Shown one piece after another: positions 35,172 to 43,377 of a DNA stretch of 64,000 nt (position 1 is its first letter; every line of letters starts with the position of its first letter). Below the pieces are notes generated by a model. It ran no database searches. It saw only the letters and a program-made list of their open reading frames with translations, and was not told the origin of the DNA. Made by a program: the position numbers and the translations under genes. This stretch comes from Actinomycetota bacterium (GTDB taxonomy: Bacteria; Actinomycetota; Coriobacteriia; Anaerosomatales; Anaerosomataceae), in the NCBI GenBank assembly GCA_009773565.1, contig WSXY01000002.1, positions 1 to 64,000 on the forward strand, given 5' to 3'.

Positions 35172-37040
35172 GTGTACGTTCTCGACTTCAGGACCGTCTT
35201 CACGAGTCATGTGATCACGACCGCACTGTGTGCGATCGTGATCACATCGCTGTGGCTGAAGAATCGTCAACGTTTCACGGGGCTCAATCTCTGGGCTGTC
35301 CACTTCTGGATGCAGTTCGTAGCTCTCGTGCTCATCCTTCTCCGTGGAGTGGTGCCGGATCTGCTCTCCATAGTGGTCGCCAACACGCTTGTCATCGCGG
35401 GGTTGGTGCTGCTCATCATCGGGCTCGAACGCTATCTAGACTGTCGGGGGATGCGGATTCAGAACTACGCGTACGTTGTGTTGTTTGCGGGGATTCACAC
35501 GTATTTCTCGGTCGTCCAGCCTGATCTGATGGCGCGGAATATCAATTCTTCGTTTGGTCTAGCGTTTCTGTGTGCTCAGGCGGTCTGGCTCTTGCGGTAC
35601 AGGGTGGGACCCGGGATTCGACCCGACACACTGATGGCTGCAATCGTCTGCGCTGCCTATGGCCTGCTCAGCACGGTCCGAATCGGTGCAGAGCTGATGC
35701 TGCCGGCGGTCAGCGATCTATTTCAATCTGGGCTATTCGAGTCGTTCGTTATCTTGTCATACCAGACACTGTCGGTAAGCCTTACGTTCGCGCTCGTCCT
35801 CATGGTGAACGGGCGACTGCGGGCGACTCTCAAATCCGAGATCATCGAGCGTGCGGCCACAGTGGACGCCCTGCGGCTGAGCGAGCGTAAGTTCTCGACG
35901 GCGTTCCATACGTCTCCCGATGCAGTGAACATCAATCGCCTTTCCGATGGGCTCTTTGTTGAGGCGAATGAGGGTTTCACCAAGCTGACCGGCTATTCAC
36001 GCGAAGATGTCGAGGGTCGATCGTCGCAGGATATCGAGATATGGGCTGATGCGGGAGACCGTGATCGTCTGGTGGGGATGCTTCGATCTGACGGGGTGGT
36101 CAATAACTTCGAAGCACGGTTCCGGCGCAAGGATGGCACCTTCACCATCGCGCTCATGTCGGCCCAGGTCGTCGATGTCGACGGTGAGCCGTGCATCCTT
36201 TCCGTGACGAGGGACATTTCTGAGCGGAAGCAGGCCGAGGAGGAGATTGTACGGCTCAATCAGAGCCTCGAGGCCCGGGTTCAGGAACGAACCGAGGAAC
36301 TAACTGCTACGAATGAAGAACTTACCGAATCCAATACCCGACTGGACGAAGCTACCCGTGCGAAGAGTGACTTTCTGGCATCGATGAGTCATGAGCTTCG
36401 CACGCCGCTCAATTCCATCATCGGCTTCTCGGAGATTCTTGCGCGGGGGATGGCAGGTGCCCTCGAGCCGGAGCAAGAGAAGCAGGTCAGAATGATCCAC
36501 TCTTCAGGCAAGCACCTGCTTGAACTGGTGAATGAAGTGCTCGATCTGACCGCAGTCGAAGCCGGTCGCATGAAAGTTGAACACAAGTGTATCGATGTGT
36601 CCGAACTCGTCGGCACGGTCGTTGAGTCGCTCGCGCCGCTTGCTGCCGAGAAGAATCTCGATCTCACCTGGGAGGTGGTTCCCGAGGCGAAATCACTCGT
36701 GTCGGATCGGACGCGTCTCGAGCAGGTCATCTTCAACGTCCTCGGCAATGCCATCAAGTTCACCGATCACGGACAGGTCGGGTTACGAGTCTCCAGAATC
36801 GCTGACGAGGTCATCTTCACCTTCGCCGACACGGGGCGAGGAATAGCGAAGACAGACATCGATCGCGTTTTTGAAGAGTTCTATCAAGTCGAGCGTCGTG
36901 ACATCGCGAAGTCTGAAGGTACCGGACTGGGACTGACCGTTTCAAGACGGCTCGTGGAGTTGCTCAACGGTACGATCGAAGTCGAGAGCTCATTGGCCAA
37001 GGGGTCGACGTTCGTGGTCCGAATCCCGGCCCAACCGTAG
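35172..37040 (+). CDS. Membrane-bound PAS sensor histidine kinase
   Basis: The 622-residue kinase starts with about seven transmembrane helices (1-215), followed by a PAS/PAC domain (about 238-355, ending in RDISERKQAEE), a coiled coil, HisKA with SMSHELRTPLNSIIGFS (His near 404) and HATPase_c (NAIKFTD, DTGRGI, GTGLGLTVS). The GTG start follows GGGGTGGGGGA. It is the third kinase in 10 kb with nearly the same core. No cognate regulator is adjacent. Confidence 0.92.
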   Translation: MYVLDFRTVFTSHVITTALCAIVITSLWLKNRQRFTGLNLWAVHFWMQFVALVLILLRGVVPDLLSIVVANTLVIAGLVLLIIGLERYLDCRGMRIQNYAYVVLFAGIHTYFSVVQPDLMARNINSSFGLAFLCAQAVWLLRYRVGPGIRPDTLMAAIVCAAYGLLSTVRIGAELMLPAVSDLFQSGLFESFVILSYQTLSVSLTFALVLMVNGRLRATLKSEIIERAATVDALRLSERKFSTAFHTSPDAVNINRLSDGLFVEANEGFTKLTGYSREDVEGRSSQDIEIWADAGDRDRLVGMLRSDGVVNNFEARFRRKDGTFTIALMSAQVVDVDGEPCILSVTRDISERKQAEEEIVRLNQSLEARVQERTEELTATNEELTESNTRLDEATRAKSDFLASMSHELRTPLNSIIGFSEILARGMAGALEPEQEKQVRMIHSSGKHLLELVNEVLDLTAVEAGRMKVEHKCIDVSELVGTVVESLAPLAAEKNLDLTWEVVPEAKSLVSDRTRLEQVIFNVLGNAIKFTDHGQVGLRVSRIADEVIFTFADTGRGIAKTDIDRVFEEFYQVERRDIAKSEGTGLGLTVSRRLVELLNGTIEVESSLAKGSTFVVRIPAQP

Positions 37041-37076
37041 CGTCGCGCTCGGGTAGCGGGACTGCCAGCAGACGTG

Positions 37077-37088
37077 CTGGTATCATCG
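37077..37088 (+). promoter_or_regulatory. Extended -10-like element CTGGTATCATCG
   Basis: TGG followed by TATCAT resembles an extended -10. The identical 12-mer occurs before the ROK gene at 42331-42342, and a near match (TGGTATCGTCG) before the MASE1 kinase. No good -35 is visible. Confidence 0.4.
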
Positions 37089-37143
37089 TAGGCTCCGGAT
37101 GCCGGAGAACCGGGTGGGAACCCCTGTCCGCACGGGAGGCGTA

Positions 37144-38316
37144 GTGCTTCGGTCTGCGAGATTCGCTCCGATGCGCATCGCGACGATGCTTCTGCTCGCC
37201 GCGCTCATCGCCATGCCCGGCGTTACGAACGCCGCGCCGTCTACCCTCAAGGCAAAGGAAGCCGAGCGTACGGCCGCACTCGCTGAGCTCGAGGCGCTTG
37301 AGACCCGACTGAACACCCAGATGACGCAGTACGTCGACATCAGCCGCAGAATCGAAGTCGCGAGACTTGAGTTTTCTGACGCGACGACCCGGGTTGCAGA
37401 GGCGGACGTCCAGCTACAACAGGCAAAGGCCGCGCTCGAGGATCGCGTCGTGCAGCTCTATTGCGGCGGTCGCGTCGGGCTCATCGAGGTGCTCTTCGCC
37501 GCAGAATCAATACAGGATCTCATGAATCGGGCGAACTACCTCACGCTCGTTGGGCGGCACGACACCCGGCTTATCGAAGAGATGCGTATCGCACGCCAGC
37601 AAAGCGAGTGGGAGCAGAAAGAGCTCTTTAGCCGGGTCGATCAGCTCACACAACTGCAGATTGAGGCGGATACCCGGCGGGCTGATATTGAGAACGCCAT
37701 CGATGCCCAGCAGCTGAAGGCGACCGAACTTGGCGAGGACATTGCACGTCTCATGAGGTTGCGGGCGGGCAGTGCACCCGACGGTTCATTCTCGCCCGAC
37801 ACAGTGATCTCAGACGCGAACTTCCGTGACGTGGGGTCAATGACCGCTGCCGACATTCAGGAGTTCCTCGATGAGCAGCCGGGAACCCTCGGCTCGTATA
37901 GCGCCCTCGACTATGACGGCCGCACGAAGACCGCCGCGCAGATGATCGCAGAGGCATCTACGTACTGGAAGATATCGCCCAAGGTCATTCTCGTGAAGCT
38001 CCAGAAGGAACAGTCACTTCTCGCAAAGGCCAACCCGTCTCAGACGGCATACGACTGGGCCATGGGGTGCGGAAAGGCTGACAGTCGCACGTACTACGAA
38101 TACCAGGGCTTTGGGAAGCAGATCTGGTGGGGAGCACAGAAGCTCGATAAGAATGCGCAGCCGTGGTATCCGGGTATCGAGATGATCATCAACGGCAGCC
38201 TCGTGCTGCCCACGAATGAGGCGACCTACTCGCTCTACAAATACACGCCGCACCTTCGCGGCACGACATCGTTCTGGATGCTCTATTGGCGGTACTTCGG
38301 AGACCCGCTCTCCTAG
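37144..38316 (+). CDS. Secreted coiled-coil protein with lysozyme-like C-terminal domain
   Basis: The 390-residue precursor has a signal peptide (to about 33), a long coiled coil (about 35-205) like those of FtsX/PcsB-activated wall hydrolases, and a C-terminal domain with ISPKVILVKLQKEQSLL, YDWAMGCG and YQGFGKQIWWGA. The Glu in KEQSLL recalls the catalytic Glu of lytic transglycosylases, so a murein-degrading role is plausible but unproven. GTG 37144 follows GGGAGGCGTA. A CTGGTATCATCG extended -10-like element is at 37077-37088. Confidence 0.75.
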   Translation: MLRSARFAPMRIATMLLLAALIAMPGVTNAAPSTLKAKEAERTAALAELEALETRLNTQMTQYVDISRRIEVARLEFSDATTRVAEADVQLQQAKAALEDRVVQLYCGGRVGLIEVLFAAESIQDLMNRANYLTLVGRHDTRLIEEMRIARQQSEWEQKELFSRVDQLTQLQIEADTRRADIENAIDAQQLKATELGEDIARLMRLRAGSAPDGSFSPDTVISDANFRDVGSMTAADIQEFLDEQPGTLGSYSALDYDGRTKTAAQMIAEASTYWKISPKVILVKLQKEQSLLAKANPSQTAYDWAMGCGKADSRTYYEYQGFGKQIWWGAQKLDKNAQPWYPGIEMIINGSLVLPTNEATYSLYKYTPHLRGTTSFWMLYWRYFGDPLS

Positions 38317-38328
38317 GACAGCGGGTCT
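38301..38328. terminator. Hairpin between convergent genes
   Basis: AGACCCGCT/AGCGGGTCT, a perfect 9-bp stem, has the stop codon of the coiled-coil gene in its loop. No T tract follows. Confidence 0.4.
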
Positions 38329-38358
38329 GAAGGAGCGCTTGATCGAGGGCGATCTTCC

Positions 38359-39840
38359 CTAGAGGTACTGCCAGACGTCTTCGATGCCGGCCTCAGCCGC
38401 GGGTATGCAGTCAGTGATCGAGAGCGAGAACGTCCCGCTTTCTTCTGAGATGAGTCGCAGGTCCACGGTCTCCGGCTGCTCGAGCCAGCGCCCGGCCTGA
38501 TCGATAAGTCGCCTGATGCGGGGGCGAAGCAGGTCATCGCGGTTCACGCGGAAGACGACACCCGTGGTCCCGTCATTCATCGTCACGACAGCACCCATCG
38601 GGTAGATGCCGAGCATTGCGACAAGCGCCTTCGTGATACTCGGGTCATACGCCTTGTTCCGACCCTGCATGAGCACGGCGAGCGCTTTGTCCGGACGGAT
38701 CTCGCGACGAAACGGACGTCGGGTCGTCATCGCGTCGTATGCATCGCACAGCGCCACTATCTTGCTGAACAGGTGCTGCTCGGACGGTGCACTGACCTCG
38801 GGATAGCCCTGCATGTCGTGGCGCTGGTGGTGCTCGTAGGCTACGACCATCGGCATCTGGTCGACGAGCTGGATGCGCTTCAGCAGGTCCGCACCTTCAC
38901 TGGCGTGGCTCTTTACGATCTGCCACTCGTCGGCAGACAGCGGGCCCTCCTTGTTGAGAATCCCTTCGGGTATCCGCACCTTGCCGAGGTCGTACAGCAG
39001 CGCCGAGAGCCCGAGTGACTTGAGCGACTCCGCATCAAGGCCGAGCGTGGCGCCGAGTGAGAGCGAGAGGATGCACACGTTGATCGAGTGATTGAGCGTG
39101 TAGTCGTCATGGCTCCGGATTGCAGTCAGGCCGAGAACTGCAGCGGGATCCTTGAACAGGTTGTCGAGGAGGTTGCCGACGAGGTTCTGTAGCGGTCCGA
39201 CCTCGAAGACTTTGCCGAGTTTCACCTGCGTCTCGACGTCGCGCATGATCGTGACGCCCTTGTCGTAATCCTGCCGGGCCTCAAGCTTGTTCTGGCGTTC
39301 CTCGGCTTCTTTGACGGCCGAGTCAAGATCAGTGGTTTCGGCTAGCTTGACCGCAGTCGCACCCTTGCTCTCGAGATACTCACGCGACTTGCCGATTTCG
39401 GAGATGCTGCTTTCGTTCATCAGGCCAACCAGTGCGACCGCATCATTCTCGCTGAAGGCATAGTCGAGCGTGACCGCCGAGACCTCATGTGCGAGCAAGT
39501 CGACGATGAGTTTGCGATACGTGACGCTTTCCTCGGGCAGGACGTGGTCCTCGATGAAGAGCGTCCCCTTGTAGACGTTGATGGTCACGTCCTCAAAGCC
39601 GAGGGCCATCACGGCGCTTACGGCGGCGACAAAGTCGGCGTTCGACTGCATCACGAGTGGGTGGGACGCCGGGTAGAGCGACGCGTTCGTCTGAGCCACG
39701 GCGAAGGTTCGTGCCAGATCGCGGGCGCGTTCAAGCCGCTTTGCCGTCGCGAATGGCGTTCTGCTCGCCGGCTGGGCCAGTGAGGCTATCTCCTCGTTCG
39801 TTTCGAGACGCTCCTCGTTGCTGCGGGTCTCATCGGTCAC
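38359..39840 (-). CDS. HD-GYP domain protein with Tyr-Asp in place of His-Asp
   Basis: The 493-residue protein has an N-terminal domain of about 110 residues (NASLYPASHPLV.., TINVYKGTLFIEDHV) shared with the upstream HEAT-repeat gene, then a linker and an HD-GYP domain. HD-GYP motifs are NHSINVCILSL, LLYDLGKVRIPEGIL, HHQRHDMQGYP and CDAYDAMTTRR, followed by AYDPSITKALVAMLGIYP. The normal His of the LLHDxGK metal site is Tyr. HD-GYP proteins hydrolyse cyclic di-GMP or related dinucleotides; loss of a ligand may reduce activity or make this a binding protein. The start is 26 bases after the HEAT gene stop, so they form an operon. Confidence 0.9.
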   Translation of the reverse strand: MTDETRSNEERLETNEEIASLAQPASRTPFATAKRLERARDLARTFAVAQTNASLYPASHPLVMQSNADFVAAVSAVMALGFEDVTINVYKGTLFIEDHVLPEESVTYRKLIVDLLAHEVSAVTLDYAFSENDAVALVGLMNESSISEIGKSREYLESKGATAVKLAETTDLDSAVKEAEERQNKLEARQDYDKGVTIMRDVETQVKLGKVFEVGPLQNLVGNLLDNLFKDPAAVLGLTAIRSHDDYTLNHSINVCILSLSLGATLGLDAESLKSLGLSALLYDLGKVRIPEGILNKEGPLSADEWQIVKSHASEGADLLKRIQLVDQMPMVVAYEHHQRHDMQGYPEVSAPSEQHLFSKIVALCDAYDAMTTRRPFRREIRPDKALAVLMQGRNKAYDPSITKALVAMLGIYPMGAVVTMNDGTTGVVFRVNRDDLLRPRIRRLIDQAGRWLEQPETVDLRLISEESGTFSLSITDCIPAAEAGIEDVWQYL

Positions 39841-39866
39841 GCGGGCATCTCCCCTCGATGGTCATG

Positions 39867-41654
39867 CTATGAACTCTCAAGGAGCGAGAGCGTCCGTTGG
39901 GCAAGGTAGCGCAACTCACGATTCTTCTTGCCGATAACAAAGCGCCGTCGTGCCATCCGTGTGAGAACACTTCTGGCCTGAGCAGGACGCATAAGTTCCA
40001 GGCTCCTTAAGACTTCTTTCTTAAGCTCGTAGTTCCTTTCGAAAAGGTAGACCTCTTCGAGTAAACGGAGGAGTGCGGGCAGCGCCTCCACGCGATTTGC
40101 GCGTCCTATCTCGCGTGCCGCGATGCGCCGGGTCTGTGGATCCCAGTGCGCGAGTGCGCGCTGGAGCATCGATGCGCTTTCTTTGCCGGGCATGTCGGCG
40201 AGCGCGGTGATTGCCGCCGCGCGAACGCCGCCGTCGAGGTGGTCGAGCGCCTGGCTGATGACGGGCGTCAGTCGTTTGTCGCGGAGCGAGACGAGAAGCT
40301 CGACGACGATTGCCGAACGCTCAGGCGTGCCGGTGCGCAGCACGCGCGCGGCGACCGGGCCGACGATCTCTGCGAGCCGCCCGGTCTCGGTTGCGAGGTA
40401 CGCGCGGGCGTCTGCAGGCGCGTTCACGTACGCTTCGAGGATTTCCTCGGCGAGCGAGGTTCGGACGCTCGATACGCCCATACTCAGCGCCGGGTTGGAC
40501 GCGAGCTGCGCGAGCAGCACAAAAGCCGCGCCGAGACCAGCGTAGACGTGGCGCTCCAGAGCCGTTCGCACGGCGTCCCCGATGGCGATTACCGACTCCT
40601 CGGTGGGTCGTGCTGCGGCGACCTGGAGTGTCGTGGAGAGAGCCTTGGAGGCGAGTTGCGCCGGCGTGGAAGCAGCCACGAGCGTCTCGACATGCTCCTG
40701 GTCGCTCTCGCTGTACTCGGCGACCTCGGCCACGATGCCCGGCGCGTCCGCTTCTGCGGGCACGCCGCGCTCCTGATCGCTTTGCGGCGAGGGTCGCAGA
40801 AGGGCTGCGAGCTCCCGTGCCACTTCAGGTGGAATCTCGATGGCACCAAGAAGAGAATCGGGCGCCTCGCCCGCGCTTGTTGCGACAAGCTTGAGGAGCC
40901 GCGCGAGAGCAGCGGGCTGCATCTGCGCGATCGCGTCGAGCATGCCCTTCATGGGCTTCGCCCCGTTGCCGGGGAGCATGGCGGCCGAGACGACCCGCAC
41001 GCGCGTCGCTTCATCGAGGCGCAGCAGCGCTTCACCGATGCGTCTCGCGGCAAGATCCTGCGCTGCGGCTTCGTATCCGCCTATCGCACCCGCGATGTCG
41101 TCACGATCATGTCCGCTCGCAACCCATGCATCGACAGCCGTCTGAAGCTCGCTCGCGATATCGTCGAGCGGCGCAGCGGTCAGATCCATTCCGAGGATTC
41201 CCGATTCGCTTGAGACGCGGAGCGACACTTCGACGAGAGCGATATTGCGGACACCCGCCTGGATGAGTGCGGCTCGCGCACCGCCGCCTCCGCGAACCGT
41301 CTTCGCGTCCGCACCGAGGATGTCGAGGAATGCCCCGACCTCGCTTGTGGTGGCGCCGGACGCGATGATGAGCTGACCGACCTGGAGCGCGTGGAGTGCC
41401 TCTGCGAGCGCCGCAATCTGCGTCTGTCCTGCACCGACTGAGACGTCACCGAGCAAGAAGCGCTCGCGGTCGACGCGTAGTTGCAGCGCGCCTGCGGCAG
41501 TCAAGGAGTGGCTGGTCTCTGCGAAGCGCGCAATCGCGTCTTCGCGCATCGGGCTTGAAACCGGATACAGCCGGACGGCGTTCGCCGCGACAGAGAGCAG
41601 GCGCAGAAGCTGCTCCGCGCGCGCGACCGGGCTGTTGCCGCCCGATACGTCCAC
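39867..41654 (-). CDS. HEAT-repeat protein with shared N-terminal domain
   Basis: The 595-residue protein opens with a domain of about 110 residues (NAVRLYPVSSPM.., LRVDRERFLLGDV, then a hydrophobic helix pair) that aligns with the N terminus of the HD-GYP protein. The rest is helical and alanine-rich, ending in recognisable HEAT repeats (DGGVRAAAITALADMPG, DPQTRRIAAREIGRANR). HEAT repeats are scaffolds for protein binding. GTG 41654 after GAAGGGGGAACA is chosen over an ATG at 41750. It is probably co-transcribed with the HD-GYP gene. Confidence 0.85.
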   Translation of the reverse strand: MDVSGGNSPVARAEQLLRLLSVAANAVRLYPVSSPMREDAIARFAETSHSLTAAGALQLRVDRERFLLGDVSVGAGQTQIAALAEALHALQVGQLIIASGATTSEVGAFLDILGADAKTVRGGGGARAALIQAGVRNIALVEVSLRVSSESGILGMDLTAAPLDDIASELQTAVDAWVASGHDRDDIAGAIGGYEAAAQDLAARRIGEALLRLDEATRVRVVSAAMLPGNGAKPMKGMLDAIAQMQPAALARLLKLVATSAGEAPDSLLGAIEIPPEVARELAALLRPSPQSDQERGVPAEADAPGIVAEVAEYSESDQEHVETLVAASTPAQLASKALSTTLQVAAARPTEESVIAIGDAVRTALERHVYAGLGAAFVLLAQLASNPALSMGVSSVRTSLAEEILEAYVNAPADARAYLATETGRLAEIVGPVAARVLRTGTPERSAIVVELLVSLRDKRLTPVISQALDHLDGGVRAAAITALADMPGKESASMLQRALAHWDPQTRRIAAREIGRANRVEALPALLRLLEEVYLFERNYELKKEVLRSLELMRPAQARSVLTRMARRRFVIGKKNRELRYLAQRTLSLLESS

Positions 41655-41777
41655 TGTTCCCCCTTCGGTCGCCGGAGTGCTTCCGGCGCATTGGCCCAAG
41701 CGGTAATCTTCGGGTGCGCGAGGTATCACACCGAGGCTATTTGTGATCACTGCGCGCGCCGATATGTATATGGTACC

Positions 41778-41783
41778 TATAAT
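41778..41783 (+). promoter_or_regulatory. Consensus -10 before the ImmA-like gene
   Basis: TATAAT, a perfect -10 box, is 30 bases before the start. No clear -35 is seen at the expected distance, so an activator may be needed. Confidence 0.5.
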
Positions 41784-41812
41784 GAGGGTAGTTCGTGCGA
41801 TAGGGAGTGAAG

Positions 41813-42307
41813 TTGGCCCTCAGAAGTGACAACTACTATCGGGAGCTAGCGGCTCAGGCTGTGCGTGACGCGCACATCGAGGAGCCGCCAGTACCGCCGA
41901 CCGCGATTGCGGCCAAACTCGGCGTCCCGATTGTGGAGTTGCCGTTCCCGTCGTGGTTCACCGCAGCACTCGTCTATGAGGACGGTATGCCGGCGATCCT
42001 CCTCAACAGCACCAAAGAGGAGGCGACCCGGCGCTCAGGAGTCGGCCATCTTCTCGGACATCTGCTCATCGTGCTGGACGACCAGAGTGCCGGGTATCCC
42101 AAGGAGGGTCTGACCTACCACCGGGATGCGGACTTCTTGTCCGAGGAACTTGAGATACCAAGCTTCATGGTCATCGATCAGGCGCAGAAGTGGTTCAATG
42201 ACTACCGCTATCTGGCACGGCTCTTCGGTGTGAGCGAGAAGCGCATGCTCGATAAGATGCATGCCCTGGGGATCCTCAAGAACCGCGGCCTGCTGTGGGA
42301 CTACTGA
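41813..42307 (+). CDS. ImmA/IrrE-like protein lacking the catalytic glutamate
   Basis: The 164-residue protein has the layout of DUF955/ImmA-IrrE metallopeptidases: N-terminal helix, PPVPPTAIAAKLGVPIVELPF, the metal-site helix, RDADFLSEELEIP, and a C-terminal LARLFGVSEKRMLDKMHALG helix pair. Where active members have HExGH this one reads HLLGH, so the two His ligands remain but the catalytic Glu is Leu. It is probably inactive as a protease and could be a sensor or decoy. TTG 41813 has GGGAG at good spacing; GTG 41807 is an alternative. Confidence 0.75.
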   Translation: MALRSDNYYRELAAQAVRDAHIEEPPVPPTAIAAKLGVPIVELPFPSWFTAALVYEDGMPAILLNSTKEEATRRSGVGHLLGHLLIVLDDQSAGYPKEGLTYHRDADFLSEELEIPSFMVIDQAQKWFNDYRYLARLFGVSEKRMLDKMHALGILKNRGLLWDY

Positions 42308-42330
42308 CGTCGCTTCGCACAGGCGCCCTA

Positions 42331-42342
42331 CTGGTATCATCG
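42331..42342 (+). promoter_or_regulatory. Extended -10-like element CTGGTATCATCG
   Basis: The same 12-mer as at 37077. It lies 61 bases before the ROK start, with TATCAT as the -10 hexamer. Confidence 0.4.
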
Positions 42343-42402
42343 GAGCGACCGCGCCCGGACTGAATCGATGCGGGTCGTGTGCTATCTCGTACTGGAGGGG
42401 CA

Positions 42403-43377
42403 ATGCGAACAACGTATGCCGTTGGAGTGGACGTCGGGGGAACGAGAATCGCCGCCGGCCTTGTCGAGCGCAAGGGCCGCGTCGTCACCGAGACGAAGGT
42501 TCTCACTCCCAAGAACGGCCCGTTTGCGGTCGTTGACGCGATCATCGAGCTCATCACAGAGACAATTGCGGGTGCGCATCCGTCGGAGATCGCCGGTGTC
42601 GGCATCGGCTTGCCCGCCCAGATCGACTTCCAGAAGCAGTCGGTCGAGTTCTGCACGAACCTGCCGCTTGCAGGTGTTGATGTGCGTTCGCTCATCATGT
42701 CGCGCATCCGCCAGGACGTTACCCTCGACAACGATGGTCATTGCGCAGGAATCGGGGAGTCGCGATTCGGTGCCGCAAAGGGCGTGCGCGACTTTGTGAT
42801 GATCACACTCGGTACCGGCGTCGGCGGTGCGCTCCTGCTCGACGGCGAGCCGTACCGGGGTTCCCGGGGCCTCGGTGGCGAGATCGGCCACATGGTTGTG
42901 CGCCTGGACGGCCCTCCGTGCCCCTGTGGGGGCTTCGGACACATCGAATCGTATCTGGGGCGCCCGGCCATTGCCGCACGTGGCAGAGAGGCTGCCCGCG
43001 CGTACAGCGGCGAGGCGATACGCTCTCGTGCCGGAGGAGACGCCGACGCGGTCACGGCCGAACATGTCGTCCAGGCAGCGCTTGCCGGCGACGAGATTGC
43101 CCGCGGCATATTGCTCGCAGCCGGGGACATCCTCGGTGAGGCGCTCGTCGGAATCGTCAACCTACTCAACCCGCGCCTTATCGTGGTCGGCGGCGGAATC
43201 GGTGAGTCAGCCGATATGCTCGTCACCCGAGCGGCAGAGGTTATCGCCGAGAAGGCACTTGCGGGTCGGCGTGACGTGAAGCTCGTTCAGGCGCAGCTCG
43301 GCAACGACGCCGGAGTTCTCGGCGCAGCAGCACTGGCGTTCGATGAGCATGACAGCCGGGAGGGACTCCACCGATGA
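42403..43377 (+). CDS. ROK family sugar kinase (glucokinase-like)
   Basis: The 324-residue kinase has the ATP motif VGVDVGGTRIAAGLV, the catalytic Asp in LDNDGHCAG, GTGVGGALLLDGE, GEIGHMVV and the zinc motif CPCGGFGHIE, in which the usual third Cys is His. ROK kinases phosphorylate glucose or other hexoses with ATP. No DNA-binding domain is present, so it is an enzyme and not a repressor. GGAGGGG precedes the ATG. It overlaps the DUF362 gene by ATGA. Confidence 0.92.
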   Translation: MRTTYAVGVDVGGTRIAAGLVERKGRVVTETKVLTPKNGPFAVVDAIIELITETIAGAHPSEIAGVGIGLPAQIDFQKQSVEFCTNLPLAGVDVRSLIMSRIRQDVTLDNDGHCAGIGESRFGAAKGVRDFVMITLGTGVGGALLLDGEPYRGSRGLGGEIGHMVVRLDGPPCPCGGFGHIESYLGRPAIAARGREAARAYSGEAIRSRAGGDADAVTAEHVVQAALAGDEIARGILLAAGDILGEALVGIVNLLNPRLIVVGGGIGESADMLVTRAAEVIAEKALAGRRDVKLVQAQLGNDAGVLGAAALAFDEHDSREGLHR

